Origin: Ostrinia nubilalis
Lineage: Eukaryota > Arthropoda > Insecta > Lepidoptera > Crambidae
Assembly: GCF_963855985.1 (NCBI RefSeq)
Contig: NC_087096.1
Location: 4,278,001-4,342,000 of the forward strand
Reading direction: 5' to 3'
DNA length: 64,000 nt
Below the pieces are notes generated by a model. That model saw nothing but the letters and a program-made list of their open reading frames with translations, was not told the DNA's origin and made no database searches. A program made the position numbers and the translations under genes. Positions 47,050 to 59,728 of the stretch are shown in pieces (position 1 is the first letter of the stretch; the number at the start of each line of letters is the position of its first letter).

Positions 47050-47380
47050 GCTATTATTGGTTAATGAGTGGTCACACCTCAGATCATAGAAAGAGAATAG
47101 ATATGAAGTCGCGCGTAACTACAACGAGAACCAGTGTCCCCACATTTCCCCCACCACAGCTCCCACACACACATTCAACTGTGTAAAAACAAAGCGACTG
47201 AGAGTCTACGACAACATGTGCAACCGGCTTAAAAGTGCTGTGATTGGCCAGAAGGCGTGCCTTATGGCCAATCAATGGCCGCGTGACGTGACGCACACTT
47301 TGAAAAAAGCAATTAGAGAGAAGAAAGATAAAATGGAGTCGATAAGATATCGATACTTTAAATCCTGGGGGCAAGGCTCG
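47050..47380. promoter_or_regulatory. Promoter-like stretch with inverted CCAAT pair
   Basis: GATTGGCC at 47242-47249 and GGCCAATCA at 47266-47274 face each other about 24 bp apart, with another ATTGG near 47057. CCAAT boxes in this setting suggest NF-Y binding. No exon is attached. Confidence 0.3.
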
Positions 47381-50300
47381 AAATTGGTTTAAAAAATGCT
47401 TGTATGAAAACCTTTTTATTATTATACGTTATTATTATGTTCTTTAACGATTTTTGCATAAAGGAGTCAGTTCCATTTTGTATGGACGAAAAACTCAGAA
47501 TCAATTATTGGGACTAAATGAAGTTACCTTATATTAATTTACCCCAACCAAAGCTCAATGTCGTTATCAATGGAGTATAGAAGTTATAGACTGACAAAGT
47601 TTGTATGAAAAGTCATGGGTTAAGTAGGTACTTGCGATTCTTACCAGTATTTACAATATTGGTAATATATTATTATTTACTTTAATAATAATAACAGGAT
47701 CACTGTAATTATTATTAACTACTATCGCGCATTAACTTTTTAATTATGGCGAAATTCGTACCGCCTATGTTTATCAAAAATAATGCCTATATTAGGCTTT
47801 TAACTAGCTCTTATAGTAATTACATAGTTGACAGTTACTAATCCCTTCTACTATTGTTATTGTTTTTGTAAAAACTTAAAAATCGCAAGCAACTCATGAT
47901 TTTTTCATTCAAAATTAGAAAATAGAAAATAATAATTTACTTCTATTTATCGATAATAGGAAACCGTATAAGAACACGAGCCCTGCACTATGTTACGACC
48001 GGCACATGCGGCCGTACTGTGTATTTTCACGCGTCAGTGGATATCGGAAGAAATAAAATACATTGCGCAGTAGTTACGCATGACATAAAGTGGTTGCTAA
48101 CTAAATCGTCAATGTACAACGTGTTTGAATTTTTATCACCACTAATTTCGATATCGCAGTAAATGTCACGGCACTGAATTCGTTCGTAAAAATGTTTAGT
48201 TTTTTTTATTTATAAGCAAAATACCAATGAATTTGCAATACTTACATGTGGTAAATGACTTCATTGTTCCTGTAGTTCTTCGTTTCACTTATGTTATTGC
48301 ACGTTACGACGCATTATCCAACAATATCGGAGAACATTTCCTCAGTACGACTGAATCGCGACTAACCTGGCGTCGCGGGCGATGTTCGTTTCTGGGCATA
48401 TCGGGGAGACACGCGCCACGCCCCCGTTTCACATCTATTCCCTTCTATGATCTGAGGGTCACACGCAATTGCGCTATTGGTGGGTTAAATGTGTTTAACG
48501 AATAATTATATTTTTAATCTGGCACCGTTTAGGAGCGATTGAGTTAACGTGATGAGTGTAAACGTATTTATTAGCTTCAATATTTTAATAAGAAGTCATT
48601 AAACTAAGAAACGACACTCAAGTATCGAAATATTCAAAGTACATTTATGCCTGTGATTGGTTTGAAGCTATTTCTGAGTTTGTATGGAGTATATACCTAC
48701 CTATTGATGTCGTTTCTTCGACCAGATAACTTATCTACTTACTCACACATCAAATTTTTTCTTAATAATGTAATAGGTAATATTGCTTATTTATAAATTA
48801 AAGAGTCTTCTTTCTTTAATTATAAATTAAATATTTTGCCATTTGACAAATACTGTGACTTTTATCATAATACAAATTAATATTCCTTTTAATTTTACAA
48901 CTTAAAGATTATTTTAACTAAATCAAATCTTTAAATTTAAAAGCCACAATATATCAAAGCCTTATCCAAAACCACGTAATCTCAAACGCAGGCGCGCGCG
49001 CACCTCTCGTGAGGGGCGGCTAATCGGTGCGATTGTCTGAATCAATAAGGCCCGGGTTCGATTCCCGGGTATCGCATCACCAATCATTACGACCTATTGT
49101 GTTACACCGACAAATCTTTATCAATATTTTATTAGTTCGAATCGATAATCGACTATTTGTGATCGGAAACTTGGTGATTGAACTTTTGACAGAAAAATAG
49201 TAGAGAATGGAAGATGATAAAGATTGTGTTCAGGCATTATTACAATTTTTTGTGTTGTCATTAGTTTGTATTTAAAAGTTTCATTATTAAGCTCCGATTG
49301 TATTTTTTACCTAAGTACTCGCGCTTAAAAAAATCAGTACTTGGCCTGGTTGGCTTAAGTCTTTATTTGTCAATGAGTAAGTTGTTCGATCAATATTAAA
49401 TTTTAATAAAATAGCACTTACAACTCCATTCTGTTTATAATATTGTCTGTAGAATAAATTTTACAACAATTTTGAGACGTTGATTATGCCTTTAATGATC
49501 ATTGCATTGCTGTAAAACGTTGGAAACTAATTACATATCGCAAATTATAATTGTGCCTTACATTAACAGTTTTAATTAAAAATAAAGACGTATAATTATT
49601 ACTTCATTAATTGTAATTAAATTCGAGTTTTTATTGTCCATGTAAATGTCACAATGTAATTTAAACTTGAAAGTTTGACACGATTCTCCGCTCGGAATAA
49701 AAAACGTATTACTTAGCCACTGTGTCACACAGTTACAGCACAAAGACATGTGCATTGAGAAACAACGCGAAGAAAATGCAAGTAATTAGCAATAAATTGA
49801 ATATTCAATTACTAGCAACAGTTAATTAAGATGTGAGGCGGGTAATTTAATTACATTGTCTGTCCCGAGGTGGTATTATGAAACCGCGGTCGCTGCAAGT
49901 CGTGCGACTGTCGCTTACTATATGTCGACTCCCAAAGCGATAAAGTCTATTTTGGTTGAAAACGACGACGATTTTCGAACGTGGTATCGCGTTTCGTTTT
50001 CTAATACCGGGAAGCGTTCTTGTTTGTACGCCATTCGTATTTTTCGCTGCGTTTGCGCACAATGTTGTGAACTTTGCGCATGAGTTCGCCATTGTTCGTT
50101 TTTGTAATGACAGCGCGCATTTACGCGGCATGAAAAGTTAAGAGCTGTCGTAAATATTGTTGCTTTTTTTGCTAGACAAGCGAAATGGTCAGCATTCCCA
50201 TAAGAAACATGCGCTATCTGTTCGCAGTGAGTTATAGTTCGCTTGTAGTTTGCGGTAGGAGTGTTGGGATGGGGTCTATGGAATGGATGGTAAAAGTCTC

Positions 50301-50516
50301 CGGTTATTTATTTTTGTCACGGCTGAGACAGCTCCATTGGCAAACTAAACTTAACGATTGTTTTGCCTTTGATGGTACAACTCACATTTTCCGAGAAAAC
50401 AAAATGGATGGACGAATGGATTAAATGAAACAATCTATGTCATCTCAGGTCACAAATAGGCATCTCATATTTTTGTGTATGTTTCCATGAAATCTCATAA
50501 TCAAGGAAAAATATGC
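47381..50516. other. Non-coding, islands and one tRNA-like scrap
   Basis: Islands at about 47980-48160, 48290-48500 and 49850-50150. At 49030-49080 a GGGTTCGATTCCC B box with CCCGGG arms is preceded by too few bases for a D arm and an anticodon arm, so it is a tRNA/SINE remnant. Confidence 0.4.
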
Positions 50517-50698
50517 AAATAAACTCTCTATAACGTGACTCGATTTAACGAAAAACTCTTTAAAACGTCACAATTTCTTGACTTTGTTGGTTTACCTTGT
50601 TTCTATCTGCTCTACTATGTCACTCTATACAACGACAACTCTCTATAACGTCCAAAAATGCTCAGTCCCTTGAGTGTCGTTATAAAGAGTTTACACTG
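50517..50698. mobile_element. Pogo/Tigger-like MITE
   Basis: AAACTCTCTATAACG on the left and, reversed, CAGTGTAAACTCTTTATAAC at the right end before TA. The CTCTATAACG word also recurs internally. Confidence 0.5.
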
Positions 50699-52729
50699 TA
50701 GTTGCATATAAGTAATAGCAGTAACTATAAGAAAACACCCAACTAACCCATTAGTAATCCTCCGCGGCGCGTATTATTTTAAAGTCACGTCCACCGAACG
50801 TTTAATTAATAAGAGAAACACTAATTATCGTGAAAAATGACGTATTGTAATTGTGTGGGGCGGCGGCGCGGGCGCACGCTCGATGCCAATCGTAAAAACA
50901 CGCCCTCGCGCACTGCACACTGCTAAGGAAAGAAACACTTAAAAAATTGAACATCAATCCATATGCCATTTGTGTAAAAAGTGTGCTAAAAGTGTAATAA
51001 ATACCATAGGATTTCTCCCAACAAAAAAAGTCCACGCACATCACAAAGTTCTAAGGAACGTTCAGCTTTGTACACTCATAAGGAATTCACAGCTGGTAAA
51101 ACACCAGACATACAAAATTATTTAAAATATGCGACATGGCCGTGCCCCAGTTATAAAAATATGTAAGCTGTAGTATTTAGTCACCAAACCCAAATCACGA
51201 TGAATCAAAACTCTATGACGCACAGGATCTGGCAAAACTGTAAAAAACTTCAATTTCAGGACCAAATTTTGGCCCGAAACTCGTTTCTCTTAAACACTGT
51301 GCACCGGGGACTTGGCCAATTACATAAAAGCGTTTCATTTGGCGCTGCGGAGTGTTATTGTGTGACCCCGCGATAGCATCGACTCGCGCGCAGCCCTTGC
51401 GAACAATATCAGAGTGAGGTGCCCTTCGGAAATTAATATCTTCTGACATTTTTATTTTATTTTGACATGCATAACTGGAGGCTGCGAAGAGCCTTTGGTT
51501 AATAACAATACATTAATAACTATTGAATTATCTACTGTAGTCTCAAGTGATATAAACTTATAGTATGTATCAGTGTCGTAGGTCATAGAGTTTTCAAAAG
51601 GTGTAATTGAGATAATATTAAAATATTCACACATGCGTTACCCTGATCTAAGCTAGTTTTGTAAATAATAAAAAATACTATATTCAACAGCACCTTTCTC
51701 TAGGTAGGTAATGTAATATACATTTTCTCGGTCTTGTAATATAAAAGCTCTTAATTTCCTCGCACGGTATCATTACTGCAAAGTGGTACTTACGTTAATA
51801 AATAATTACATATTCATACTTCCTCCGTTTACAAAAGCAAACTTCCTTGTTTTGATCATAGGTAATTACTTTAAGCAATATCATCCTCTCCAACCGTGGT
51901 GGGGTTAAGAGTAGCAAAAAATCTGATAAAAACTTTAAAGCTGGTTCTCCACTGGTTAATATTGAAGAACAGAAACTAACAGGTTTAGTTTGGGCTTTAT
52001 AATGTTAGCGAACACAGATGGTCATAGACAGTATTATGTTATCTGTTGTCACTAAGGAAGATACTACGTCTATCGTCGTGGAAAACCTGGGGAAAACGCA
52101 ATGAGAAATATTTTTTATTTCAGTCAATTTGGTATCCAAATTTTTAAGTTTTATTTCGAAATAATTTTAGAAATAGTTGATTTTGCTGTATATGTTATTG
52201 GTTGTGCCTTGTGAACTTTAAAATAAAGTTTTAAATCTAGACAACTCGTCTCTTTTGGTTAATTTGTTGGAGACTTTCTCACTACTGACTTTCACCAAAT
52301 AAACAAATAAAGCTTACCAAAGGACAGCCTAGTTTTTCATTTATTTTCGTAGCTCAGCTCCTGTACTGGAGGGCTAACCTTATAGTTTATTAAAAGAGGA
52401 TAGTAGCAATTACGAATATAATAGTCGTGTCGTCATCATAGCTAGTCACAGCACGCGATAGATTAAATTGTAAAGAGATTGTCTAGAATTGTGTTGACAA
52501 GACTATCCTTAACGGTGCCTGACAAACGGAATTGCTAAATTATATCTCTTCAATGGAATTATTTTCTATGATGTATGCTTTGAGGAGTCAGGCTTTTTGT
52601 CTTTATTGCCATCGTATAAAACACTAATTTAAGTGTTTCACCCGGAAATTAACACTCAGGGTTGATAGAACCAAATGAAGAAATGCCTTTGAGCTTTGAG
52701 AATACTCGTACAAGTACAGGAATTAATAA
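50699..52729. other. Non-coding, nothing firm
   Basis: GC-richer patches at about 50750-50930 and 51180-51440. No exon or transposon ends recognised. Confidence 0.4.
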
Positions 52730-52860
52730 CTAGCTTTTGCCCGTAACCTTATCCGCATTATACTTTTTTAAATGACCGGGATAAAAATGTTTTTACCTGG
52801 GTCTTAAACTAACTCTATACCTTTCACCATCTAACTAAAACAGAGAAACACGGGTCTCAA
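52730..52860 (-). mobile_element. Diverged Helitron-like 3' end, copy 5 (left limit sure, right limit not)
   Basis: CTAGCTTTTGCCCGTAACCT directly after A matches the 3' end of copy 4 with decay of the hairpin. The 5' TC end was not found. Confidence 0.45.
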
Positions 52861-53600
52861 CGGGGCATTTTTATATGCATTACATATGTACTCATGGCTT
52901 GATGTTTCAGCTGCTATGCTTCAGCCGTGGTCACAAGCAGAAACTATTTTAGTTGAAAAGGATCGCGAAAGTTTAAAAAGAGTATCAAACATCCATCCAT
53001 CCTTACAAACCTTCACATTAATAAAGGAAGATGTTCAAAACATTTCGTCTTACCTCCGCATTGCCCGGAGGTGTTAAAAAGTTCTGGACGTACAATCGCT
53101 GGGATTTATCAAGTAATAAGGCGTTAAACCGAACCTTAATAGTTTGTTAAGCGCCGTAACGCCGGCGTAATAACGGACCTGCAATAACAGTAACAATGAA
53201 AAATAATAACCGCCTGATAGCTGAGACTGCCATCGCTTGGCAGGACTGCGGATGTACTGAGCACTTTTATACAGCTTAAAGTACACATTTGATTGCAAAA
53301 TAGCACTTAATACGACTGCATAAGATGCTAGAGTTTAGCCGCCGTAGTCTGTACTTCGAAATGAATTTTTAGTTGAATTAGCAAGCGAATATGGATTTTG
53401 ATACTTAGTACACTTGCACACCCATGTTAAAGGAATGCTCATGGTGATCTATTAGGAAGATACTTGTAATAGTTCATTGTTTTACACATTAATATTAATA
53501 CTTTATTGATCTGCTATAGTAAGTTTATGAGCCATTAGAAAGAGGTGTTTATGGTTAAAGTAAAGTATTGAACTTATCGCGGTCATCCGCCCTATTACTG
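52861..53600. other. Non-coding; short shared repeat
   Basis: TTGCAAAATAGCACTTAATA at about 53294 also occurs at about 43747 and in its duplicate near 45279, so a dispersed repeat remnant is likely. Otherwise nothing recognised. Confidence 0.4.
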
Positions 53601-53610
53601 TCGTTATAAA

Positions 53611-54377
53611 AATCAACAAGTCTTCACTCTGCGCCCATAATTCAGAAACTTAAACTACACAATAGCTGTACCGTCTTCCAAGCTGAGCTACTAGCTATAG
53701 AACGCGCTGTTAGATGGGTCCAAGATTCTAATATTTAAAACGTAGCCATTTTCTCTGATAGTCTGTCTGCCCTACAGGAGTTAGAGAATAAAAACACTAC
53801 CAACAGTCTTGCAACAAAAACTCATGATCACTTGCGAAGCCACTCTGGAAACGTGAAATTTGTGTGGGTTAAGGCCCATGTGGGTCTCGAAGGGAATGAA
53901 GCAGCAGACGAAGCTGCGAAAAGTGCTGCAACTTCTCATCAATCACTCGACTTCGCGAAATTCCCAATCAGCCATGTCAAACGACTCTCACGCGAAGCTA
54001 ATAGGCTTTGTAGCGAAGAACGTTACACTTCTTCTACTACAGGAGTGCGCACTAGAACTTGGCTTCCAAGCCTGGACAGTGTAACAAAACTATATGCAAT
54101 AGTGAAACAATCGTTCCACTTAACTCAAGTCCTTACCGGTCACGGCTATCACCGGCAATACTTACACCGGTTCAAGATAGTCGCGACCGATAAGTGCAAT
54201 TGTGACCCCAATACTGTCCAGGACATTGACCACCTCCTTAAAGTATGCCCAAGATATGCCCGGCAAAGGGAGACACACATAGCCTTGTGTAACCATTTAG
54301 ATGTGTCTCCATTTGACATACCTGAAATGACAACCAGGGAATTAGCTATTAAGTCTTTCGTGGAATATTGTAAATAG
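53611..54377 (+). pseudogene. RNase H domain of an I/R1/LOA-type LINE, 5'-truncated
   Basis: Open from 53832 to 54377 (181 codons), and in the same frame back to 53611 except for a TAA at 53736. VFQAELLAIERAV, VAIFSDSLSAL and WVKAHVGLEGNEAADEAAK carry the Glu, Asp and His/Asp positions of retrotransposon RNase H. CNCDPNTVQDIDHLLKVCPR downstream is the usual Cys/His motif after it. The first 'DGS' Asp and the reverse transcriptase are missing, so it cannot be active. Confidence 0.9.
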
Positions 54378-54713
54378 TCTGAAGGAATATAATGGCACTT
54401 AGTTAATAATAAGTTAATATTAAAGGGAAAAAGGGGAAAAAAAAAACACATATAACATTAAAAACAAAAAAAAATATATAAAACAAAAATGTATAAAAAA
54501 AAAATTGTATATGTATAAATATCATCATCATCATCATTTTTGTAAATATTATTGACTCACGTACTTTTACAGTTTGCTCGTACAAAATAGCGAGAAACTA
54601 TTTCACTCTCTCTCTCTAAAAAAAAAAAATCCTTTTTAAGAAAGTCAACATCTACATTTATCTCTAATTATCTGGTAATAAACTACCAGACTAAAAAAAA
54701 AAAAAAAAAAAAA
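54378..54713 (+). repeat. 3' UTR and poly(A) of the same LINE
   Basis: A-rich sequence with (ATC)n near 54523-54538 and (CT)n near 54607-54618, ending in an A-run of about 20 at 54694-54713. This marks the likely 3' end of the retrocopy. Confidence 0.75.
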
Positions 54714-55675
54714 CACTACATTCAGCTAGTCATTTCGTGCATTTCTCCGAAATGAATCGACAAAATGCATTTTAAAGCCATTACCAAAGCTGCAAAACAA
54801 TTGAAAGATTTCACTTGCGTTCCCAAAATGGATTCCGCGGCATTTTCCTTCGCCATAAATATTGGTTACGGACGCATTACGGTTAAGTATTTTATTTACA
54901 TTCAAAATTGGTATTTTTGTCCGACAATTTCGCGTACACTTCACGACCGGATTTATTTTAATGTTCCTTTAATTTGAATAATTGTATACCGATCACGAAG
55001 TCATGATTTAAATGGATGCTTAATGATTTTTAATTTATTGGCTGTCTGGGTCAATGCTACTTTGAGTTAATGCTAGTTGTAAATTGGTTTTGATATCTTG
55101 ATTTGAGTTAACGTTTGTAAAAATACTATTACTACGTCACAGTTTTGCTTTGTCATGTCGCTTCGTTTATTATTCAGTTTCTGCATAATTAAAATGATTG
55201 TTGCTTCAAAGACGTCCAATATGTCTGTCTATATGTCAAGGTATATTTTCGTAACATTCTGTAGACAGCTTAGAAGGTGCAGAAAGGTAAGAGCGTTGTT
55301 AGAACCTTTAGAACATACCGAACTAATTATCCAATGGCCGCTGGGCACGAAGTATAGAGATTCTATAGTACACGGCTGTGCTTTGGCTTATTCACCACGA
55401 ATCCGCTCAACATAGACGTGCGATATGTAGACGTGCGTTTAACCGACGGGGAATATGGTAAAAGATCTTTATTTCTCATAAATAGCTTTATAGCCTTGCT
55501 CTTACTAAACTGAAACCTTAAACGTACCGTGAGGATGCATCGTAGCACGATTGTCGTGTCGTGTCGTCGCATTTTACAGAGAAAAGCTCGTTTCACGCTG
55601 AAAACTGTTGATATGAAACTGACATGATTCCAAAGAATGCAGTCTTCTCGTTTAAACACATTTTAGCACACCTAG
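54714..55675. other. Non-coding, nothing firm
   Basis: ORFs below 100 codons only, in overlapping frames and with no domain. No repeat recognised. Confidence 0.4.
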
Positions 55676-56110
55676 TTCATACACGGATTTCAAAGCCTCT
55701 TATGACAAACAATCTTTGGCATTGCTTGATCATCATCGGCGGCGGCTGAGTTTCAAAACCTGCTGCCAATCATTAAACAAGTGTGTGTCCAAACCTGCAG
55801 TGCTATGTGAAAATGGCGTAGGCTTAAATGCAGCCATCTTATAGAACGAGCTTTTAGGAAAACATTCAATGGATCAGCTGCTTTTCCGACTCTACTTTTC
55901 TGACACACAGCAGTCTTTATCGGCTGAGTTGTACCCCCGGTCTCAAAGGCAGTCCTGTGAATAGGCCAACTAATACCTATAGGTGTGCTTTTGTATCGAT
56001 GCTCAACATGTCCTCCACGGAATTTTCAAAGCCTGTTTTGGCATACGATGCCTGAGTTTCAAAACCTGCAAAATATTAAAGTGTGCGCCCAAACCTCACT
56101 GGCGAAAACG
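55676..56110. repeat. Diverged direct repeat (about 55690-55800 and 56020-56105)
   Basis: Both units carry CACGGA..TTTCAAAGCCT, TTTGGCAT, CTGAGTTTCAAAACCTGC and GTGTG.G.CCAAACCT in the same order. Spacing differs by small indels, so the duplication is old. Confidence 0.6.
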
Positions 56111-59100
56111 AGTGTGCGTGGGCCCTACCCGTTCAATTGGCCGCCGCTACGGGCGAGGTGTGCCTTTGAGAAATTGCCCCACAGATACGGCACACATTGT
56201 TACCGGTTATAAATTACGCTAAGTTTATCGCGGGATAAATACACGGTGGAACGATGATTTACGCCTATGGACGTATTTATCAATCAGTTACCTCCTTGAA
56301 TTGTTTTAAACGGTAACAATTAATGTGGCAGGCTAGTTTATTGTCCGGAAAGATTAAGCTAAAAATATTTTATATATTTGCTATTCAAATTGGCCGCTTT
56401 GAATACTTTTCAAAATTACCTAATAACTTAGGTTTAATATTAATGTAATTGTGCGAAGAACCATCTTCGAGGTATTGTCCTTTTCCACAGTCTATCTTTC
56501 TAGTAGGCATACCAAAATTTATCTTCTGTTTAGATGTAAAACTCAACAAGAACATAAGCAATGTTACTTTTATATTTAAATAGATTCATTTATTTCTTTG
56601 TCACATAAAATAACACCACAAGAGGTAGATACAATGCATCTTTTACCGTACAATAATATAGCGTAGGAAATATGCAATGGAAAATAGGCAACGCTGCTTA
56701 ATAGGGCACAAAGAGGCGTCAAATCACACTCACAGAGGCTCAAGGAGCCATTCCAAGGTATTAATATAATCTACAAATTACACCACAAAGGTTTCATTTA
56801 AGTTAATGTAGTAAAAGCAAAACAAATGGCGTCAAATCGATCACTGTTGCGCGGGCGCAGTATCGCGCATCGCAGCACGCCCCGCCATTTGTGAGGCTTC
56901 AGCTGATTAATAAGCATGGGAAACAATAACATTAATACAAGTACATAAACAGGGATGCAAGATGGTTAAGGAATTATGGAACTATAGAAGTAGGTAGAGC
57001 CTGAAGTGTAATGTAAGTTGGCGTAAACCAACGAGGTTAAGCCTTGCAATGTATACTAGGCTATGTGTTTTACCTTGTAAGAGTACACGCTACGAATTAG
57101 AAAATCATTAGTGATGTAGTAACAATATTTGGAAGTAATGGGCACTCATTACTAGGTAGGTAAGTAAGTATCATCCTAGACTAGACTTCATTTTCATTTA
57201 ACTTCAGGTGAGATTATAGCCAAATACTAATATTCAAAATAATGTAAGCATCCTATACAATTTTACCTTTGAAAGTGGGTTATTTTCAGAGTAAAAGCAC
57301 CTACCTACATTGTCTTAAATCCTTCTCTATCATAACTATTCACAGCCAATAGCCGAGTTAGACACTTAAGCTAACCTTTAAACCACGCCCACCCAAATTA
57401 CACCGGTTTCACCTTGAAATTAATTATATTTAGTAGTTAAAAACTATACATTTTAATTAACTATCGCAAACATGTTTAAGCCTACACCCGATACACGGAA
57501 AACGATTAGTGAGATGAATCACAAGCAAAAACAAGACAAAACTTTTTGCTCTAACCGTTATAGGACTTAATCTCTGACAACGCGGCAACGGTTTGAATTA
57601 AAAGCGTAATAATATTATCCCAAATCAATTAGCCACGGCTGGGAACTAAACAGAAATTTAATTAACAACAAAACAAATGTCAAAAAGGTATAAAGAAAAA
57701 AGTATAAAATCGGAGCATACCTGCGAGACTGGGCAGCACCTTGTGGCAAATTGAAAACGACGAGCTTGCTCTCCGAGGTAATAATAAATCCTCAAATAAT
57801 AATAATTCATAAATAATAATCGTGGAAGAAACAAAATAAAAATATACACGTCGAAATAATAAAGGATTCGCCCGGGTTAGGGACGACACGGGTTGTTTTC
57901 GGCAACAGGACGATTACCGAACAGCTTTTGTTGTTATTTCTTCATTTAGAAATGCATGCAGGGAGAAACCATTCATAAATTAAGTAATTCTCATTTGTTC
58001 CCATATATTATGGTAGGTTAAAATAAATTAAAGGATATATGGATTGAAATATATCATTATCTCATAAACAGACGTTTAAAGCTCTTTGCTAATGAAAGGT
58101 TTAATAATTGAACTCGCACCGTGGAACTCGTTATACCTCGTCAGATGGGTTACTTGCGCAAGTGGTTTTATTTCCACATGCTTTTGTTGTGAAAAGCTGA
58201 TAATAAAACATAATGGGGCTGACTAGTCCTTGTTAAAACAGTATGATAAAGGTTCATTATTTTATGGGCATTTTAAGAGCAATTTGTAGGCAGCAGCCCA
58301 CTTGAAACGTACGTGTGTAATTAAATGTTCGTGACACGGGACATTCCGCGCTCGCGTCCGCATTACAGTTTCATTAAATGCTTATTACAAAACCACCCCG
58401 TGTGCTCCGCGCGGCGAACATAAAATTGTTTTTTCGTCCAAGGGCTATAATTAGGCGATATGTTACGTTTTTGTTTGGCCCACATTTCCCGATCCTCTAA
58501 TTTTTGTGTTTTTTGCCGCTCCTTTTGTAGTCGTTAATATGATTACAGCGTTGGGATGATGGCTTCATACGTGTTTTAGGTTATAACTTAATTTGCTCGG
58601 GTTACTTATTTGTTTTTTTATTGTTGGCCGACTTCCTGAGAGCGGCTGTCGTGAGTTTTTTGCGGCCGGTCGTTAGGTGAAGGTGATTGAATGTGATGGT
58701 GGCCAAATTGCTGGTTTGAAGGGCGCGCTGTATGTCACGTATCGAGTATTTTGATAGTAGATTGGTTTGAGAAGAGTCCATTGTTTGGTGTCTTGTGTTT
58801 ACCGTATGTCTTAGAAAGTCTAATCATCATCTCTCAGTCACGGAATTCTGTTTATAGCTTTATTGTTATCATGTTGGTAAGCATCTCTTTTGCGAGCTTA
58901 CCTGGATACAGTTGTTGTAAGCTGTAACGCAACAAAACCTGAAGGAAAAATGGTAGCAGCTTGTCACTAATTAAGCGAGCAGCTCTTCTTGGCTCAGAAC
59001 CCTTGAAAGAAAACATTTGAATGACAGGAAGAAGAAAACGGAGATTTTTTTCTAAAAAATCTTTGTAACGTAACACACTGGATTTATAATAAAGCTAGAC

Positions 59101-59203
59101 CTTTAATACCTTTAGGCTACTAGCGTCCGAACTTCCGGTCTCCTACATTAAACGGCCCGTTTTGACCCATTTACGGTTAAGGCTTAAAACGCGAGTTTGG
59201 GCG
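56111..59203. other. Non-coding with GC-richer islands
   Basis: Islands at about 56110-56290, 56820-56920, 58290-58480, 58610-58740 and 59110-59200. No exon or transposon ends recognised. Confidence 0.4.
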
Positions 59204-59340
59204 TAAAGTCGCGCAATTTCCCGGGCGGGCTGACGAGCGGCGTGAGCGATCGCGCGACGTGCAAATTGCCGGCGGGTGCCGCGCGCGACACGCAACGTGT
59301 AACTTCACACCGCACGACACGATTTTTGAGCAACTTTGTA
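59204..59340. repeat. Duplicated GC-rich block, unit A
   Basis: From TAAAGTCGCGCAATTTCCCG through GAGCGATCGCGCGACGTGCA and CGACACGCAACGTGTAACTT to TTTTTGAGCAACTTTGTA. Unit B is at 59581-59728. Confidence 0.85.
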
Positions 59341-59580
59341 CAGGTTGCGGGAATTTAGGGTCGTGTTTTTTCGTTAAAAATATGAAGAATAGTGTAGAAT
59401 TTCTGAATACAGACCAATTGTGGGGTAAGATGTAGAGAAGGTTGCACTTTTAATTCGTATTTTGATTTTTTAATTAATTTCATTTTTACATAAATTGTCA
59501 TTGTTAATTATCAATTACAAGACACATTAATTGTGTAGCCTACTTTAATGTAGAGACATAGATATTATACGGTCTAGGCT

Positions 59581-59728
59581 TAAAGTCGCGCAATTTCCCG
59601 GGCGGGCTGACGAGCGGCGTGACTCGGCGTGAGCGATCGCGCGACGTGCAAATTGACGGCAGGGTGCCGCGCGCGACACGCAACGTGTAACTTCACACCA
59701 AACGACTCGATTTTTGAGCAACTTTGTA
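59581..59728. repeat. Duplicated GC-rich block, unit B
   Basis: Same as unit A apart from a few substitutions and a 10-bp local repeat (CGGCGTGACTCGGCGTGA). Flanks also keep weak similarity (GGCTTAAA upstream, GAAGAAT..GTAGAG.AGGTTG downstream), so the original duplication was longer. Confidence 0.85.

Noticed and set aside
49022..49080. Possible tRNA gene with GGGTTCGATTCCC
   Set aside because: Only about 15 nt separate the putative acceptor stem from the T arm, so the D and anticodon arms are missing.
49847..50141. Three overlapping ORFs on both strands, 61-94 codons
   Set aside because: Frames overlap and shadow each other in a GC-richer island. No domain or splice support was found.
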